Shown piece after piece: positions 43,580-51,440 of a stretch of 52,993 nt of DNA. Numbering within the stretch: position 1 is the stretch's first letter; each line of letters starts with the position of its first letter. The stretch comes from Clostridia bacterium (GTDB lineage: Bacteria > Bacillota > Clostridia > Christensenellales > Borkfalkiaceae), in NCBI GenBank assembly GCA_900766495.1, contig CAAFVM010000027.1, positions 1 through 52,993 on the forward strand. Direction: 5' to 3'. Under the pieces are notes generated by a model. The model was given only the letters and a program-made list of their open reading frames with translations, was not told the DNA's origin and made no database searches. Position numbers and translations under genes: made by a program.

Positions 43580-44938
43580 ATGAGACTTAAAGAATATTTG
43601 AAAGATTGCGACCGCGTTTATCACGCCACGCTCGACCCGAAAAGTTCGGGCGTAGTTCGCATACATCTTGTTCCGCCCGAAAAGCCGAAACCTCAAATTC
43701 CGTGGCTGGTAATATTGAACGGCTATTCGGTTTTGCCGCTTCAAAGTGCGTGGGCGGTGCTTTTAAAAGAGTTTTTGGAAGCGCTTAACAAACGAGGGAA
43801 CAAGCCGCTCGACGAAGGCGAAATAGACGAAACGGTTAAAGAAACGCTTGCGGCGGTTAAAAAACTGTTTCCGAGCGTACCGTTAAAAATGCTTCGCGAA
43901 GATTTTGGCAACATAGTGAAAACTCTGCGCGAAATAGCCGCGGGCAACGAACCGCCCGTGTTTATCGGCTATAAAACGCTTGCGAGCTACGCCAAATATA
44001 TGTCGGCTCCGCATCGAATGGATTTGATGGTTACTCCCGCTTCTAAAAACGGCAGGTGGAATTGCAATTTAAAGTGCGCGTTCTGCTATTGCGCGGGCGA
44101 GCCGACAGCCGACGCTTCATACGAACTTTCTACCGACGAGTGGAAAAAAATAATAGATTATTGCCGCTACGCGCGCATTCCAGCGCTTACTTTCACCGGC
44201 GGCGAGCCTACTTTGCGCAAAGATTTGCCCGAACTTATAGCTTACGCCGAATGGTTTGTTACCCGTTTGAACACGAACGGATTGCTTTTGACCGAAGAAC
44301 TTTGCAAAAAGTTTTACGACGCGAGTTTAGACAGCGTGCAAATAACCCTTTATTCGGCAGACCCCGAAATACATAACGCGCTTGTGGGCGCCGACGGGTT
44401 CGAAAAAACCGTGCAGGGCATTAAAAACGCAAAGGCCGCGGGGCTTGACGTAAGCATAAACACTCCGCTTTGCTATCTTAACCGCGATTATTTAAAAACC
44501 ATAGAATTTGCGATGTCGCTGGGCGTAAGGTATTTTTCGTGTTCTGGGCTTATTCCCTCGGGCGGGGCTTTGAAAAAACGCGAAGATATGCGCGCGCTTA
44601 CCAAAGACGAGATTACCGAGATTGTGATTTCGGCTAAAAAATTCGCTTACGTTAAAGATTTTGCCGAGATTTCGTTTACTTCTCCCGGTTGGATTGACGA
44701 GCAGGTTTTAAAGAAAAACGGAATGGTGGTTCCCGCTTGCGGAGCGTGCCTTTCGAATATGGCAATCGCGCCTAATGGCGACGTTATTCCCTGTCAGTCG
44801 TGGTTGGACGGCGAAATTTTGGGTAATATGTTAACCGATACGTGGAGAAGCATATGGAACGGCGAGCTTTGCAAAAGCATAAGAAAACGCGCCTGTGAAA
44901 GCAAAAACGCCTGCCTGTTAAAGAATGAAAACAAGTGA
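43580..44938 (+). CDS. Radical SAM/SPASM enzyme with an RRE-like N-terminus
   Basis: 452 residues. Residues about 45-115 look like a PqqD-type peptide-recognition element (ILNGYSVLPLQSAWAVLLKEF). The radical SAM core carries CNLKCAFCYC: Cys162, 166, 169 with an extra Cys171. A SPASM domain follows with Cys387, Cys390, NGDVIPC (Cys405), ILGNMLTDTW, then Cys431, 439 and 445, able to hold auxiliary Fe-S clusters. Enzymes of this build usually modify peptides, forming thioether or similar links. The next gene, 116 bp downstream on the same strand, encodes a protein with a (Cys-Ala)5 tail, the obvious candidate substrate. No clear ribosome binding site precedes the ATG. Function inferred from domains, not family name. 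Confidence 0.8.
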   Translation: MRLKEYLKDCDRVYHATLDPKSSGVVRIHLVPPEKPKPQIPWLVILNGYSVLPLQSAWAVLLKEFLEALNKRGNKPLDEGEIDETVKETLAAVKKLFPSVPLKMLREDFGNIVKTLREIAAGNEPPVFIGYKTLASYAKYMSAPHRMDLMVTPASKNGRWNCNLKCAFCYCAGEPTADASYELSTDEWKKIIDYCRYARIPALTFTGGEPTLRKDLPELIAYAEWFVTRLNTNGLLLTEELCKKFYDASLDSVQITLYSADPEIHNALVGADGFEKTVQGIKNAKAAGLDVSINTPLCYLNRDYLKTIEFAMSLGVRYFSCSGLIPSGGALKKREDMRALTKDEITEIVISAKKFAYVKDFAEISFTSPGWIDEQVLKKNGMVVPACGACLSNMAIAPNGDVIPCQSWLDGEILGNMLTDTWRSIWNGELCKSIRKRACESKNACLLKNENK

Positions 44939-44948
44939 TTGAAAACGT

Positions 44949-44977
44949 GCGAAACCGCCGTTAATCGACTTATAGGC
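44949..44977 (-). repeat. TATAAG-GTTAAC dispersed repeat, copy 13
   Basis: Reverse orientation; GTTAATCGACTTATA at 44960-44974 with GCGAAAC at the left edge, after the radical SAM gene. Confidence 0.75.
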
Positions 44978-45054
44978 TCACTTTTGAGCTTATTGCAAAT
45001 AATTAAGGTTAATTTTTATAACATATTTTAGGCTGACTTTGCCGATATAAAGCT

Positions 45055-46158
45055 ATGAAAAAATCGTTAAAAAAATCGTTCTGCGTTTTTGCCGCGTTGC
45101 TTATTTCAATTTTAATATGTGTGCCTTTCGGGGCGGTTAAGGCAAAAGCGGCAACCGAGCTTGATTACATAGAAGACTTTACCGTTTACGTAACTCCGCT
45201 TGACGACGCAACTTTGAATATGCGCTACGTCATAAAATGGCGGGTGCTTAATTCTACGTCCGATGGACCTTTGGAATGGGTAAAAATAGGCATACCCAAC
45301 AGATTTGTAGACAAACTTTCCGCGGGCGGCGACGTTAAAAAAGTTAAATATTATTCCGACGGCGGGGCGTTTATGCGCGCCGATTTGAAAAGAAATTTTT
45401 ATAGAGGCGAAACCGCGAATATCGAATTTTCTTTTCATCTTTCAAGAATGTTCACTCTTAAGCAATCGAACGACGGCGAAACCGTGGAATTCGGTTTTTA
45501 CCCCGGGTGGTTCGACGAAATCAGGGTGGGCAAGGTTACGGTTAACTGGGGAAAATTGCAGTCTTCAGACGTGGTTTACACCGACGGAGCTGATAGCGGC
45601 GACTATTATTCGTGGACGGCGGAAAACCTTGCTTGCGGCGAAAAAATGCCGCCTTGCAAAATAAAATATACGCGGGCAAGTTTTCCTGAAATGAACCCCA
45701 AAAAGAGCTATTCGTCTTCGTATATGCGCTTTATCGACGTTTTGCCTATAATGCTTTTTTGCATAGGATTCGTGGGAATAATCGCCGTAATTATAGCAAT
45801 TCCGTATTTCCGCAACAACGGCTATGCGGCTTATCGCGGTTTTTACGGCGGGGTGTATACTCCCGTTCGCCGCTTCTTCTGGTTTATTCCGCACAGGGGC
45901 GTTAACCGTAAGGGCAAAAAATATGATCTCCCCGTGGATTCCGACGGCTTTCATCACGGAGGCGGGGGCGGAAGCTCGGGCGGCGGTTGCGCGTGTGCGT
46001 GTGCCTGCGCTTGTGCCGGCGGAGGCAGAGCCGGCTGCTCGAGAAAAGATTTTTACTCGCCTAATGCCGACGAATTCGTTAAAGTTTTGAAGCGTGAGGA
46101 AAAGCAAAACAAAACCGAAAACAAAAAATCGGGCGGAAATATATCCGATGAAAAATAA
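45055..46158 (+). CDS. Membrane protein with a (Cys-Ala)5 glycine-rich tail
   Basis: 367 residues. Signal peptide or signal anchor at 1-32 (AVKAKAATE end), an extracellular DUF2207-like beta domain (about 35-215), one membrane segment at 229-252 and a basic cytoplasmic part. The tail carries HHGGGGGSSGGG, then CACACACACA (Cys312, 314, 316, 318, 320), GGGRAGCSRKDFY with Cys328, and a hydrophilic end. Alternating Cys-Ala followed by G-G-G-R-A-G-C-S is far too regular to be chance; with a radical SAM/SPASM enzyme just upstream it may be a modified substrate. By topology the tail faces the cytoplasm, where that enzyme works. A metal-binding role is the alternative. Confidence 0.7.
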   Translation: MKKSLKKSFCVFAALLISILICVPFGAVKAKAATELDYIEDFTVYVTPLDDATLNMRYVIKWRVLNSTSDGPLEWVKIGIPNRFVDKLSAGGDVKKVKYYSDGGAFMRADLKRNFYRGETANIEFSFHLSRMFTLKQSNDGETVEFGFYPGWFDEIRVGKVTVNWGKLQSSDVVYTDGADSGDYYSWTAENLACGEKMPPCKIKYTRASFPEMNPKKSYSSSYMRFIDVLPIMLFCIGFVGIIAVIIAIPYFRNNGYAAYRGFYGGVYTPVRRFFWFIPHRGVNRKGKKYDLPVDSDGFHHGGGGGSSGGGCACACACACAGGGRAGCSRKDFYSPNADEFVKVLKREEKQNKTENKKSGGNISDEK

Positions 46159-46618
46159 ATCGTAGGCAAATAAAAGACGACCGAAAAAAAATATAGTAGG
46201 CATTCCATTCTTCATCAATAACAATTTTTACGGGAATAAATTGTTTTATCCAGCGTTAAACTCCCATCAACGTACGGGTCAAGTACGTTTTCGGTCGTTT
46301 GCCTTGGCTAAAACCTAATTTCTTCTCCATAAAAACGCGCAGCGCCGTAAAGAGCGTATTTTTGAATGATTTCAGACAAGCGCGAACGAAATTGTATTAG
46401 ATATACTATGAGCGAGCGGTTGGCTGAAAGCGACAAAAAGCCGCCTTTACGGTTGTTAGTGATAAGGAATGGAATGCCTATAAATAACAAATAGCAAAAC
46501 CGCCGAAACAGGGCGGGAGCGATACGCGATTATATAATGAATTGAGAGGGAAAAGAGGAGAGCGAAAAAGCTTGCAACGAAATTTGCCGGCGAAAAATTA
46601 AGGATGTGAATTTGCGTT
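46159..46618. other. Gene-free region occupied by the MITE-like element
   Basis: 460 bp with no supportable gene. The central 284 bp are the MITE-like element. A short stretch just outside it (46163-46188) resembles the reverse complement of an internal part of the element (46288-46305). Confidence 0.6.
46197..46480. mobile_element. MITE-like non-autonomous element, complete copy
   Basis: 284 bp with terminal inverted repeats of about 26 bp: the left end reads TAGGCATTCCATTCTTCATC and the right end, reversed, TAGGCATTCCATTCCTTATC. TA is present at both ends, as expected for a TA target (Tc1/mariner or IS630 type). No open frame of note inside. A second copy begins at 52855 with near-identical sequence over the 139 visible bases. 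Confidence 0.8.
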
Positions 46619-47635
46619 ATGAAAACTAAAAAAGCGCTTGGAACAGTGTTTCTTTTAATAACCGCGTTTATATGGGGCAGTTCGTTTGTTTCGCAAAGCG
46701 ACGCGATGAAACATATTAAGCCTTTTACAATGAACGCTTTGCGAAGCTTGCTCTCGTGCGTGTTTTTGCTGATTTTGGCGGCAATTTTTTCGGCTGCGAA
46801 AAAGCAAAAATTCGTTTTTATGGGTAAAGCGGATAAAAAAGAAGCAAAAAAAGCTTTTCTCGGCGGCTTGGCTTGCGGAGTGTTTCTGACGGGAGCAATG
46901 GCGTTTCAGCAGTTCGGCATAGCGTATACAACGGTAGGCCGCGCGGGGTTCATTACGGTACTTTATATCGTTATAGTGCCTGTAATAGGGTTGTTTATAG
47001 GAATTAAACCGGAGTGGAACGCCTGGGTTTCGCTGTTTCCCGCGCTTGCAGGGTTTGCGCTTATGTGTCTTGTGGGCGACGATATGAGTTTATCGAAGGG
47101 CGATTTGCTTGTGCTTATCTGCGCGGTGTTTTTTGCGTTTCATATAATATCGGTGGATAAATTCGCGCGCGACATCGACGGCGTGTGGCTTTCGCTTATT
47201 CAGTTTGCCGTGTGCTGTGTGGTGAGCGGAGTTCTCGCGCTTATTTTCGAACGCCCGAACATAAACGATATTCTTGCCGCTTGGTTCCCTATTTTTTATG
47301 CGGGCGTGTTTTCAAGCGGTATAGCCTATACCTTGCAGATTTTCGGTCAGAAATACGTAGAGCCGCAACTCGCGGTTTTGCTTATGAGCCTTGAATCGGT
47401 ATTCGCGGGCGTGTCTGCGTTTTTGTTCCGCGGGCAGAAAATGAGCGGGTTCGAAATAGCGGGCAGCGCGCTCGTGTTCGTGGCTGTAGTGTTCGCGCAG
47501 CTTGACTTTAAAAAATTTAAAAAACAAAAGCTTGTTGCGGTAAATCAAAGCGCGGGCGAAAAAAATAATAACGAAAAAATTGCCGAAGCGAGCGACTTCG
47601 CTGAGACAAATAGTAACGACGGTGAAGAAAAATGA
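46619..47635 (+). CDS. EamA/DMT-family transporter
   Basis: 338 residues with ten predicted membrane segments in two EamA repeats (GSSFVSQSDAMKHIKPFTMNALRSLLS start; IFYAGVFSSGIAYTLQIFGQKYVEPQLAVLLMSLESVF in the second). Members export metabolites or amino acids. The last 40 residues are a hydrophilic Lys/Asn/Glu tail. The stop overlaps the next start by 4 bases (ATGA), so the two genes are translated together. AAGGATG lies 12 bp before the ATG. Confidence 0.85.
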   Translation: MKTKKALGTVFLLITAFIWGSSFVSQSDAMKHIKPFTMNALRSLLSCVFLLILAAIFSAAKKQKFVFMGKADKKEAKKAFLGGLACGVFLTGAMAFQQFGIAYTTVGRAGFITVLYIVIVPVIGLFIGIKPEWNAWVSLFPALAGFALMCLVGDDMSLSKGDLLVLICAVFFAFHIISVDKFARDIDGVWLSLIQFAVCCVVSGVLALIFERPNINDILAAWFPIFYAGVFSSGIAYTLQIFGQKYVEPQLAVLLMSLESVFAGVSAFLFRGQKMSGFEIAGSALVFVAVVFAQLDFKKFKKQKLVAVNQSAGEKNNNEKIAEASDFAETNSNDGEEK

Positions 47636-48156
47636 AAAAATGCGTAATAGTTATAAACGGTCAGGGCAGATCTGGTAAAGATACGATTTGCAGAATTATG
47701 GCTAAAAGATATAAAGTAAAAAACGTTTCGGCTATCGATCCGGTTAAGAATATTGCCGGATATATGGGATGGCAGGGCGAAAAAACCGATGCGGCGCGCA
47801 AAATGCTTGCCGATCTTAAACAGGTGATGATCGAATACGGCGATATCCCTTTCAAATATATTATGGAAAGGGTCTCCGAATTTGAAAAAAGCGACGAGCA
47901 GCTTATGTTCATACATGTGCGCGAGGCGGAAGAAATAGATAAAATAGTTAAAAATTGCCCGCTTACCGTAAAAACCTTGCTTGTTAAGCGCAACGATAAG
48001 TTTTACGACCATAAAGTGTTCGGCAATCACGCCGACGACGACGTTGAAAACTATAATTACGACTTTATTTACAGTGGCAACAACGAAAACGTTGAACAGC
48101 TTGAAAAAAGTTTCAATTTGTTTTTCGACGAAAACATTCTGCCGGAACTAAAGTGA
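47632..48156 (+). CDS. P-loop kinase, dNMP/nucleoside-kinase-like
   Basis: 174 residues. Walker A is INGQGRSGKDT (residues about 8-18), followed by FSAIDPVKNIAGYMGW-type segments and QLMFIHVREAEEIDKIV, which resembles phage-type deoxynucleoside monophosphate kinases. The order of the motifs and the size fit that family, but the substrate is inferred. It is translationally coupled to the upstream transporter and followed by a dispersed repeat copy and a terminator. Confidence 0.65.
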   Translation: MKKCVIVINGQGRSGKDTICRIMAKRYKVKNVSAIDPVKNIAGYMGWQGEKTDAARKMLADLKQVMIEYGDIPFKYIMERVSEFEKSDEQLMFIHVREAEEIDKIVKNCPLTVKTLLVKRNDKFYDHKVFGNHADDDVENYNYDFIYSGNNENVEQLEKSFNLFFDENILPELK

Positions 48157-48218
48157 TTTTTCGCGGCGTTATTATCTTTGTTTTTAGCATAAAATAACGT
48201 GAGAAAAATTAAAAGCCC

Positions 48219-48246
48219 CGCTATAAGTCGATTAACGCATATTTCA
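48219..48246 (+). repeat. TATAAG-GTTAAC dispersed repeat, copy 14
   Basis: Core TATAAGTCGATTAAC at 48222-48236, between the kinase stop and the terminator. Confidence 0.8.
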
Positions 48247-48248
48247 AT

Positions 48249-48292
48249 AAAAAAACTCCCGCCTTTATCTGTTAAAAGGCGGGAGTTTTTTT
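48249..48292. terminator. Bidirectional intrinsic terminator
   Basis: CTCCCGCCTTT (48256-48266) pairs perfectly with AAAGGCGGGAG (48275-48285); A's on the left and T's on the right. It ends the kinase gene and the convergent small gene. Confidence 0.92.
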
Positions 48293-48293
48293 G

Positions 48294-48488
48294 TTAGTTG
48301 AAAGTCGTGGTTGTGGTCGTGGTTGTTCTTTCGGCAGAGCTTTGCGTATTGTTATTGTTGCCTAAGCACAGTGAGTTGCAGTTTGCCGAAGTTATAAGAG
48401 CGAGAAGCAGTAAAAGCTGAGTGGAATTTATTTCTCCGCTTGTGTAAAGCAGAAACAACAGACCTAAAAACGCTAAGTTGGTGTTCAT
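48294..48488 (-). CDS. Small hydrophobic protein with Cys pair and Thr run
   Basis: 64 residues, with a real ribosome binding site (AAGGAG, 7 bp before the ATG). The body is hydrophobic (AFLGLLFLLYTSG, TQLLLLLALI), then SANCNSLCLG with two Cys, NNNNT, and a run of eight Thr before the final FN. It could be a spore-coat or membrane-associated peptide; I do not know the family. The gene lies alone, ending in a strong terminator. Confidence 0.65.
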   Translation of the reverse strand: MNTNLAFLGLLFLLYTSGEINSTQLLLLLALITSANCNSLCLGNNNNTQSSAERTTTTTTTTFN

Positions 48489-48557
48489 CGGTTTCTCCTT
48501 ATTTACATTTTATTGCAAAAGCGGTTAAAATATGACACAATTTGTTTAATGCAAACG

Positions 48558-48585
48558 TTGACATACGTGAATGCGAGGGTATAAA
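48558..48585 (+). promoter_or_regulatory. Promoter of the ArsR-type regulator gene
   Basis: TTGACA (48558-48563), 16-bp spacer, TATAAA (48580-48585). Confidence 0.65.
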
Positions 48586-48642
48586 ATTAAATAAAAAGGA
48601 GTGAGAAACTTTTAAAGTTTTTCGAAAAAGGAGGAAAATTGG

Positions 48643-48996
48643 ATGCAGGGGGCTGCTAACCGTAACTTTTTATTGCTCGATAAACGCACTACCGCGCTCG
48701 TGGACGATTATGTGCCCGGCGACGATGTGCTTAAAGAGCTTGTGGGCTTTTTTACTATTTTTTCCGATTTTACAAGGCTTAAAATATTGTCGGCTCTTGC
48801 GATTTCAGAAATGTGCGTAAGCGATTTGTCGGCGGTGCTTTACGTAAATCAAACCACGTTGAGCCATCAGTTAAGGCTTTTGAAAAACCTTGCGGCGGTG
48901 AAAACGCGCAGGCAAGGCAAGGTGGTTTTTTATTCGCTTAAAAACGAACTTTTAAGCGACGTTCTTTTAAAAGGCGTTGAGTTTTTGGGTTTTTAA
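48643..48996 (+). CDS. ArsR/SmtB-family transcriptional regulator
   Basis: 117 residues. Winged-helix pattern FSDFTRLKILSALAISEMCVSDLSAVLYVNQTTLSHQLRLLKNLAAV of the ArsR family. The ELCVCDL metal site typical of ArsR is replaced by EMCVSDL, so only one of its Cys is kept. GGAGG lies before the ATG. It probably represses its own gene; the target is unknown, and the neighbouring cysteine-desulfurase-like gene is on the other strand. Confidence 0.88.
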   Translation: MQGAANRNFLLLDKRTTALVDDYVPGDDVLKELVGFFTIFSDFTRLKILSALAISEMCVSDLSAVLYVNQTTLSHQLRLLKNLAAVKTRRQGKVVFYSLKNELLSDVLLKGVEFLGF

Positions 48997-49107
48997 CTCT
49001 TAATATTGGGGGTGAACTTTTTAATAAAACTCGCTAAAACGCGTACCATACGCGGGGTAAATTAAAAAACACGCGGTACGTGCTCCGTTTAACGGCAAAA
49101 ATTTACA

Positions 49108-50247
49108 TTAAACCAAATGCCTCGGCAGGTCGTTTACGGCGGATAAAAATTCGTCGATTTCGCCTGCCGTATTCATTTCGGAAAGGCTTACGCGCACAAG
49201 CCCGTTTTGTTCGGTGTTTAAAAATTTGTGGCAAAGCGGGGAGCAGTGATAGCCTCCGCGCACGGCAATGTCGTAATAGTCGGAAAGCAAGCCCGCAATT
49301 TCCTGCGAGAAACGGTCGCCGTAAGAAAAGGAAACTATGCCTATGGGGTTTGGGCGGGAATAAAGGCGAACCACGCGGTTTTCGTTTAGTCCGTCGCAAA
49401 GCCTTTTCGTAAGAGAAATAAGCGTTTTTTGCTTGAACTGCATACAGTTCATGTTTGCCGCCGTGCCCTCGTAAAGCGAAACTATCGCGGGAAGATTAAG
49501 CGTACCGCATTCTAAAAGTTCGGGATAACCCGACGGCGTTTCGGCAAAAGTTTCGGTTCCGCTTCCGCCGTAAAAGGTAGGCTCGACGTTTACGTTTTTG
49601 TTAAAAATAAGGCAACCCGCGCCTTGCAAAGCGTTCATGCCTTTATGCCCGGCAACGCATAAAATATCGATGTTTTGTTTTTGCATATTAACGAACGCAT
49701 GCCCGCAAACCTGCGCTCCGTCAAGCAAGAATAAAATGCCGCGTTTTTTCAAAAGTGCCCCTATAGCTTCGTAATCGTTAATTTCGCCCGTAACGTTAGA
49801 AGCCCCGGTAAGGCAAACGAGGTAGGTTTTAGGGGTTAAAGCTTTGGCTATGTCCTCTTCCAGAACGGCGCCGTTTTGCGGGGCTACTACGGTAAGAGTT
49901 ATAATGCCTTGCCGTTTCAACGCGTAAAGCGGGCGCAGAACGCTGTTGTGTTCGTATGCCGAAACGACCACGTTACCTCCGCGCTTTACCGTGCCGAGTA
50001 TGGCAAGGTTTAAAGCCTCGGTACAGTTTTTTGTGAAAATAACTCGCTCGCAGCTGTCGGCTCCGAAAAACTCGGCTAAAATTTTGCGGGTTTTATAAAC
50101 GTAGCTTTCGGCAAGAACCGCAAGTTTATGCCCGCTGTGCCCGGCGTTTGCGTTAAGGTATTTCATCGCGTTTACTGCGCTTTCGTAAACAGCCGACGGT
50201 TTGAATCCGCCTGTGGCGGCGTTGTCGAAATAAATCATGTTTTTCAC
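49108..50247 (-). CDS. Cysteine-desulfurase-like enzyme (TIGR01977 type)
   Basis: 379 residues, or 376 if the ATG at 50238 is used instead of the GTG at 50247; neither has a strong ribosome binding site. PLP class V fold: NAATGGFKP start, TKNCTEALN, DGAQVCGH, the PLP lysine in VAGHKGMNAL, and the active-site loop RGGYHCSPLCHK. This matches the EF2568-like subgroup (TIGR01977), which occurs with Se-related genes. It is divergent from a DUF3343 (Se/S carrier) gene, so the two probably act together in sulfur or selenium handling. selD and yedF are not in this window. Confidence 0.85.
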   Translation of the reverse strand: MKNMIYFDNAATGGFKPSAVYESAVNAMKYLNANAGHSGHKLAVLAESYVYKTRKILAEFFGADSCERVIFTKNCTEALNLAILGTVKRGGNVVVSAYEHNSVLRPLYALKRQGIITLTVVAPQNGAVLEEDIAKALTPKTYLVCLTGASNVTGEINDYEAIGALLKKRGILFLLDGAQVCGHAFVNMQKQNIDILCVAGHKGMNALQGAGCLIFNKNVNVEPTFYGGSGTETFAETPSGYPELLECGTLNLPAIVSLYEGTAANMNCMQFKQKTLISLTKRLCDGLNENRVVRLYSRPNPIGIVSFSYGDRFSQEIAGLLSDYYDIAVRGGYHCSPLCHKFLNTEQNGLVRVSLSEMNTAGEIDEFLSAVNDLPRHLV

Positions 50248-50376
50248 GCTTTTTAATTTATTATAATATATTAAATAATAGGCGGCGTTATGTTAAATTT
50301 AAAGCGCGGATAGTCGGTTAAAACGTTTTTTTAGGCTATTCGCATCGCGCGGCTTTTACGCACCAAGGAGAAAATT

Positions 50377-50631
50377 ATGATTTACGTTACTTTTAAAACA
50401 AAAACCGAAGTGTTTGAATTTGCCGAAAAATGTTTTTACGCGGGCGCGGGCGGCAAAGTGGTTTCCACTCCGAAAGAAATTAAACTCGGGTGCGGATATT
50501 CGGTAGCCGTGCGCGACGGTGCGCTTTCAAAAGTGCGAGCGTTGATTTACGGCGGCGATTATCCCACGTTCCATGGCGTTTTTCGCATAAAAAAAGAGGG
50601 AACAAAAACCGTTTTGGCAAAACTCTTTTAA
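50377..50631 (+). CDS. DUF3343 (Se/S carrier-like) small protein
   Basis: 84 residues. MIYVTFKTKTEVFEFAEKC start and LGCGYSVAVRD, the conserved Cys-Gly segment of the DUF3343 family. CAAGGAG lies before the ATG. In other genomes members accompany SelD, YedF and TIGR01977 desulfurase-like proteins. A role as a carrier of persulfide or selenide to or from the divergent desulfurase-like enzyme is inferred. Confidence 0.83.
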   Translation: MIYVTFKTKTEVFEFAEKCFYAGAGGKVVSTPKEIKLGCGYSVAVRDGALSKVRALIYGGDYPTFHGVFRIKKEGTKTVLAKLF

Positions 50632-50670
50632 AATTTTTTATAAAATAGTAAACCAACCGTATAAAAACGG

Positions 50671-50700
50671 TTGACAAGTCGTATAGTTTTGCGTTACAAT
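50671..50700 (+). promoter_or_regulatory. Promoter abutting bioY
   Basis: TTGACA (50671-50676), 18-bp spacer, TACAAT (50695-50700); the ATG follows 9 bases after the -10. Confidence 0.75.
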
Positions 50701-50709
50701 AACTTTGTT

Positions 50710-51420
50710 ATGTACGTTAAAAAGGGAAGTGTGGCTTCAAAGCCGCAAAGCGAAGAGCTTAACCGCGAGGGCGGTGAAGAAAAAGTTAATAACGGCAGTA
50801 AGGAAAAAACGGCGAAAAAAGAAAGAAACGGCAAACAAACCGCTAAAAATCTTACGTTCGTAGCCGTATTTGTGGCGCTTATGGCGGTGTGTACGCTGTT
50901 CATAAGCATACCTTTCTATCCTGTGCCGCTCACATTTCAAACCATGGTTTGCGTGCTGTGCGGGCTTATGCTCGGCGCGAAATACGGCTTTTTGTCGATG
51001 GGCGTTTACGTGTTTTTGGGATTTGTTTGTTACGTTCCAGTTTTTGCGGGCGGAACTTGCGGATTTTACTCTGCTCTTAAACCTACTTTCGGCTATATAA
51101 TAGGGTTTGCCGTGGCTGCGTTTGTTGCGGGGCTTGTGCGCGGAAACGCTGAATCTTCGCTTAAAAGATATATTCTGGCGGGCGTGTGCGCGTTCCTTAC
51201 CAACTACGCGATAGGTATTCCTTACTTTTTGCTTATATGGAAATTCCATATGAATCAAACGGGAATATGGCAGGCTGCCGTTACTTATAACTTTATTTAT
51301 ATGCCCAAAGATTTGGTGCTTTGCGTTCTTGCGGGAATTATCGCTTATAGGTTGGCTCCTTTTATGAACGGGTTTAAGCGCGAAAAGCTTAAAAGGCCCG
51401 AAACCAAAACCGAGAAATAA
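50710..51420 (+). CDS. bioY: Biotin transporter component BioY
   Basis: 236 residues from the ATG at 50710. About 55 basic hydrophilic residues are followed by six membrane segments of the ECF S-component type: FYPVPLTFQTMVCVLCGLMLG, MGVYVFLGF, VFAGGTCGFYSALKPTFGYIIGF and YMPKDLVLCVLAG. It imports biotin, usually with the EcfAA'T module located elsewhere. There is no ribosome binding site: the -10 element ends 9 bases before the ATG, so the mRNA is probably leaderless or nearly so. The hydrophilic N-terminus is longer than usual. A GTTAAC-type repeat sits in its terminator. Confidence 0.9.
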   Translation: MYVKKGSVASKPQSEELNREGGEEKVNNGSKEKTAKKERNGKQTAKNLTFVAVFVALMAVCTLFISIPFYPVPLTFQTMVCVLCGLMLGAKYGFLSMGVYVFLGFVCYVPVFAGGTCGFYSALKPTFGYIIGFAVAAFVAGLVRGNAESSLKRYILAGVCAFLTNYAIGIPYFLLIWKFHMNQTGIWQAAVTYNFIYMPKDLVLCVLAGIIAYRLAPFMNGFKREKLKRPETKTEK

Positions 51421-51440
51421 ATAACTTTTATATGAAATAA

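Noticed and set aside
45961..46060. Cys-Ala run as a frameshifted low-complexity artefact
   Set aside because: The frame is continuous with a signal peptide and membrane segment before and a charged tail after; codons vary (tgc/tgt, gcg/gcc/gct), so it is selected coding sequence.
50632..50709. Biotin- or other riboswitch before bioY
   Set aside because: The promoter abuts the start codon, leaving no leader for a riboswitch.
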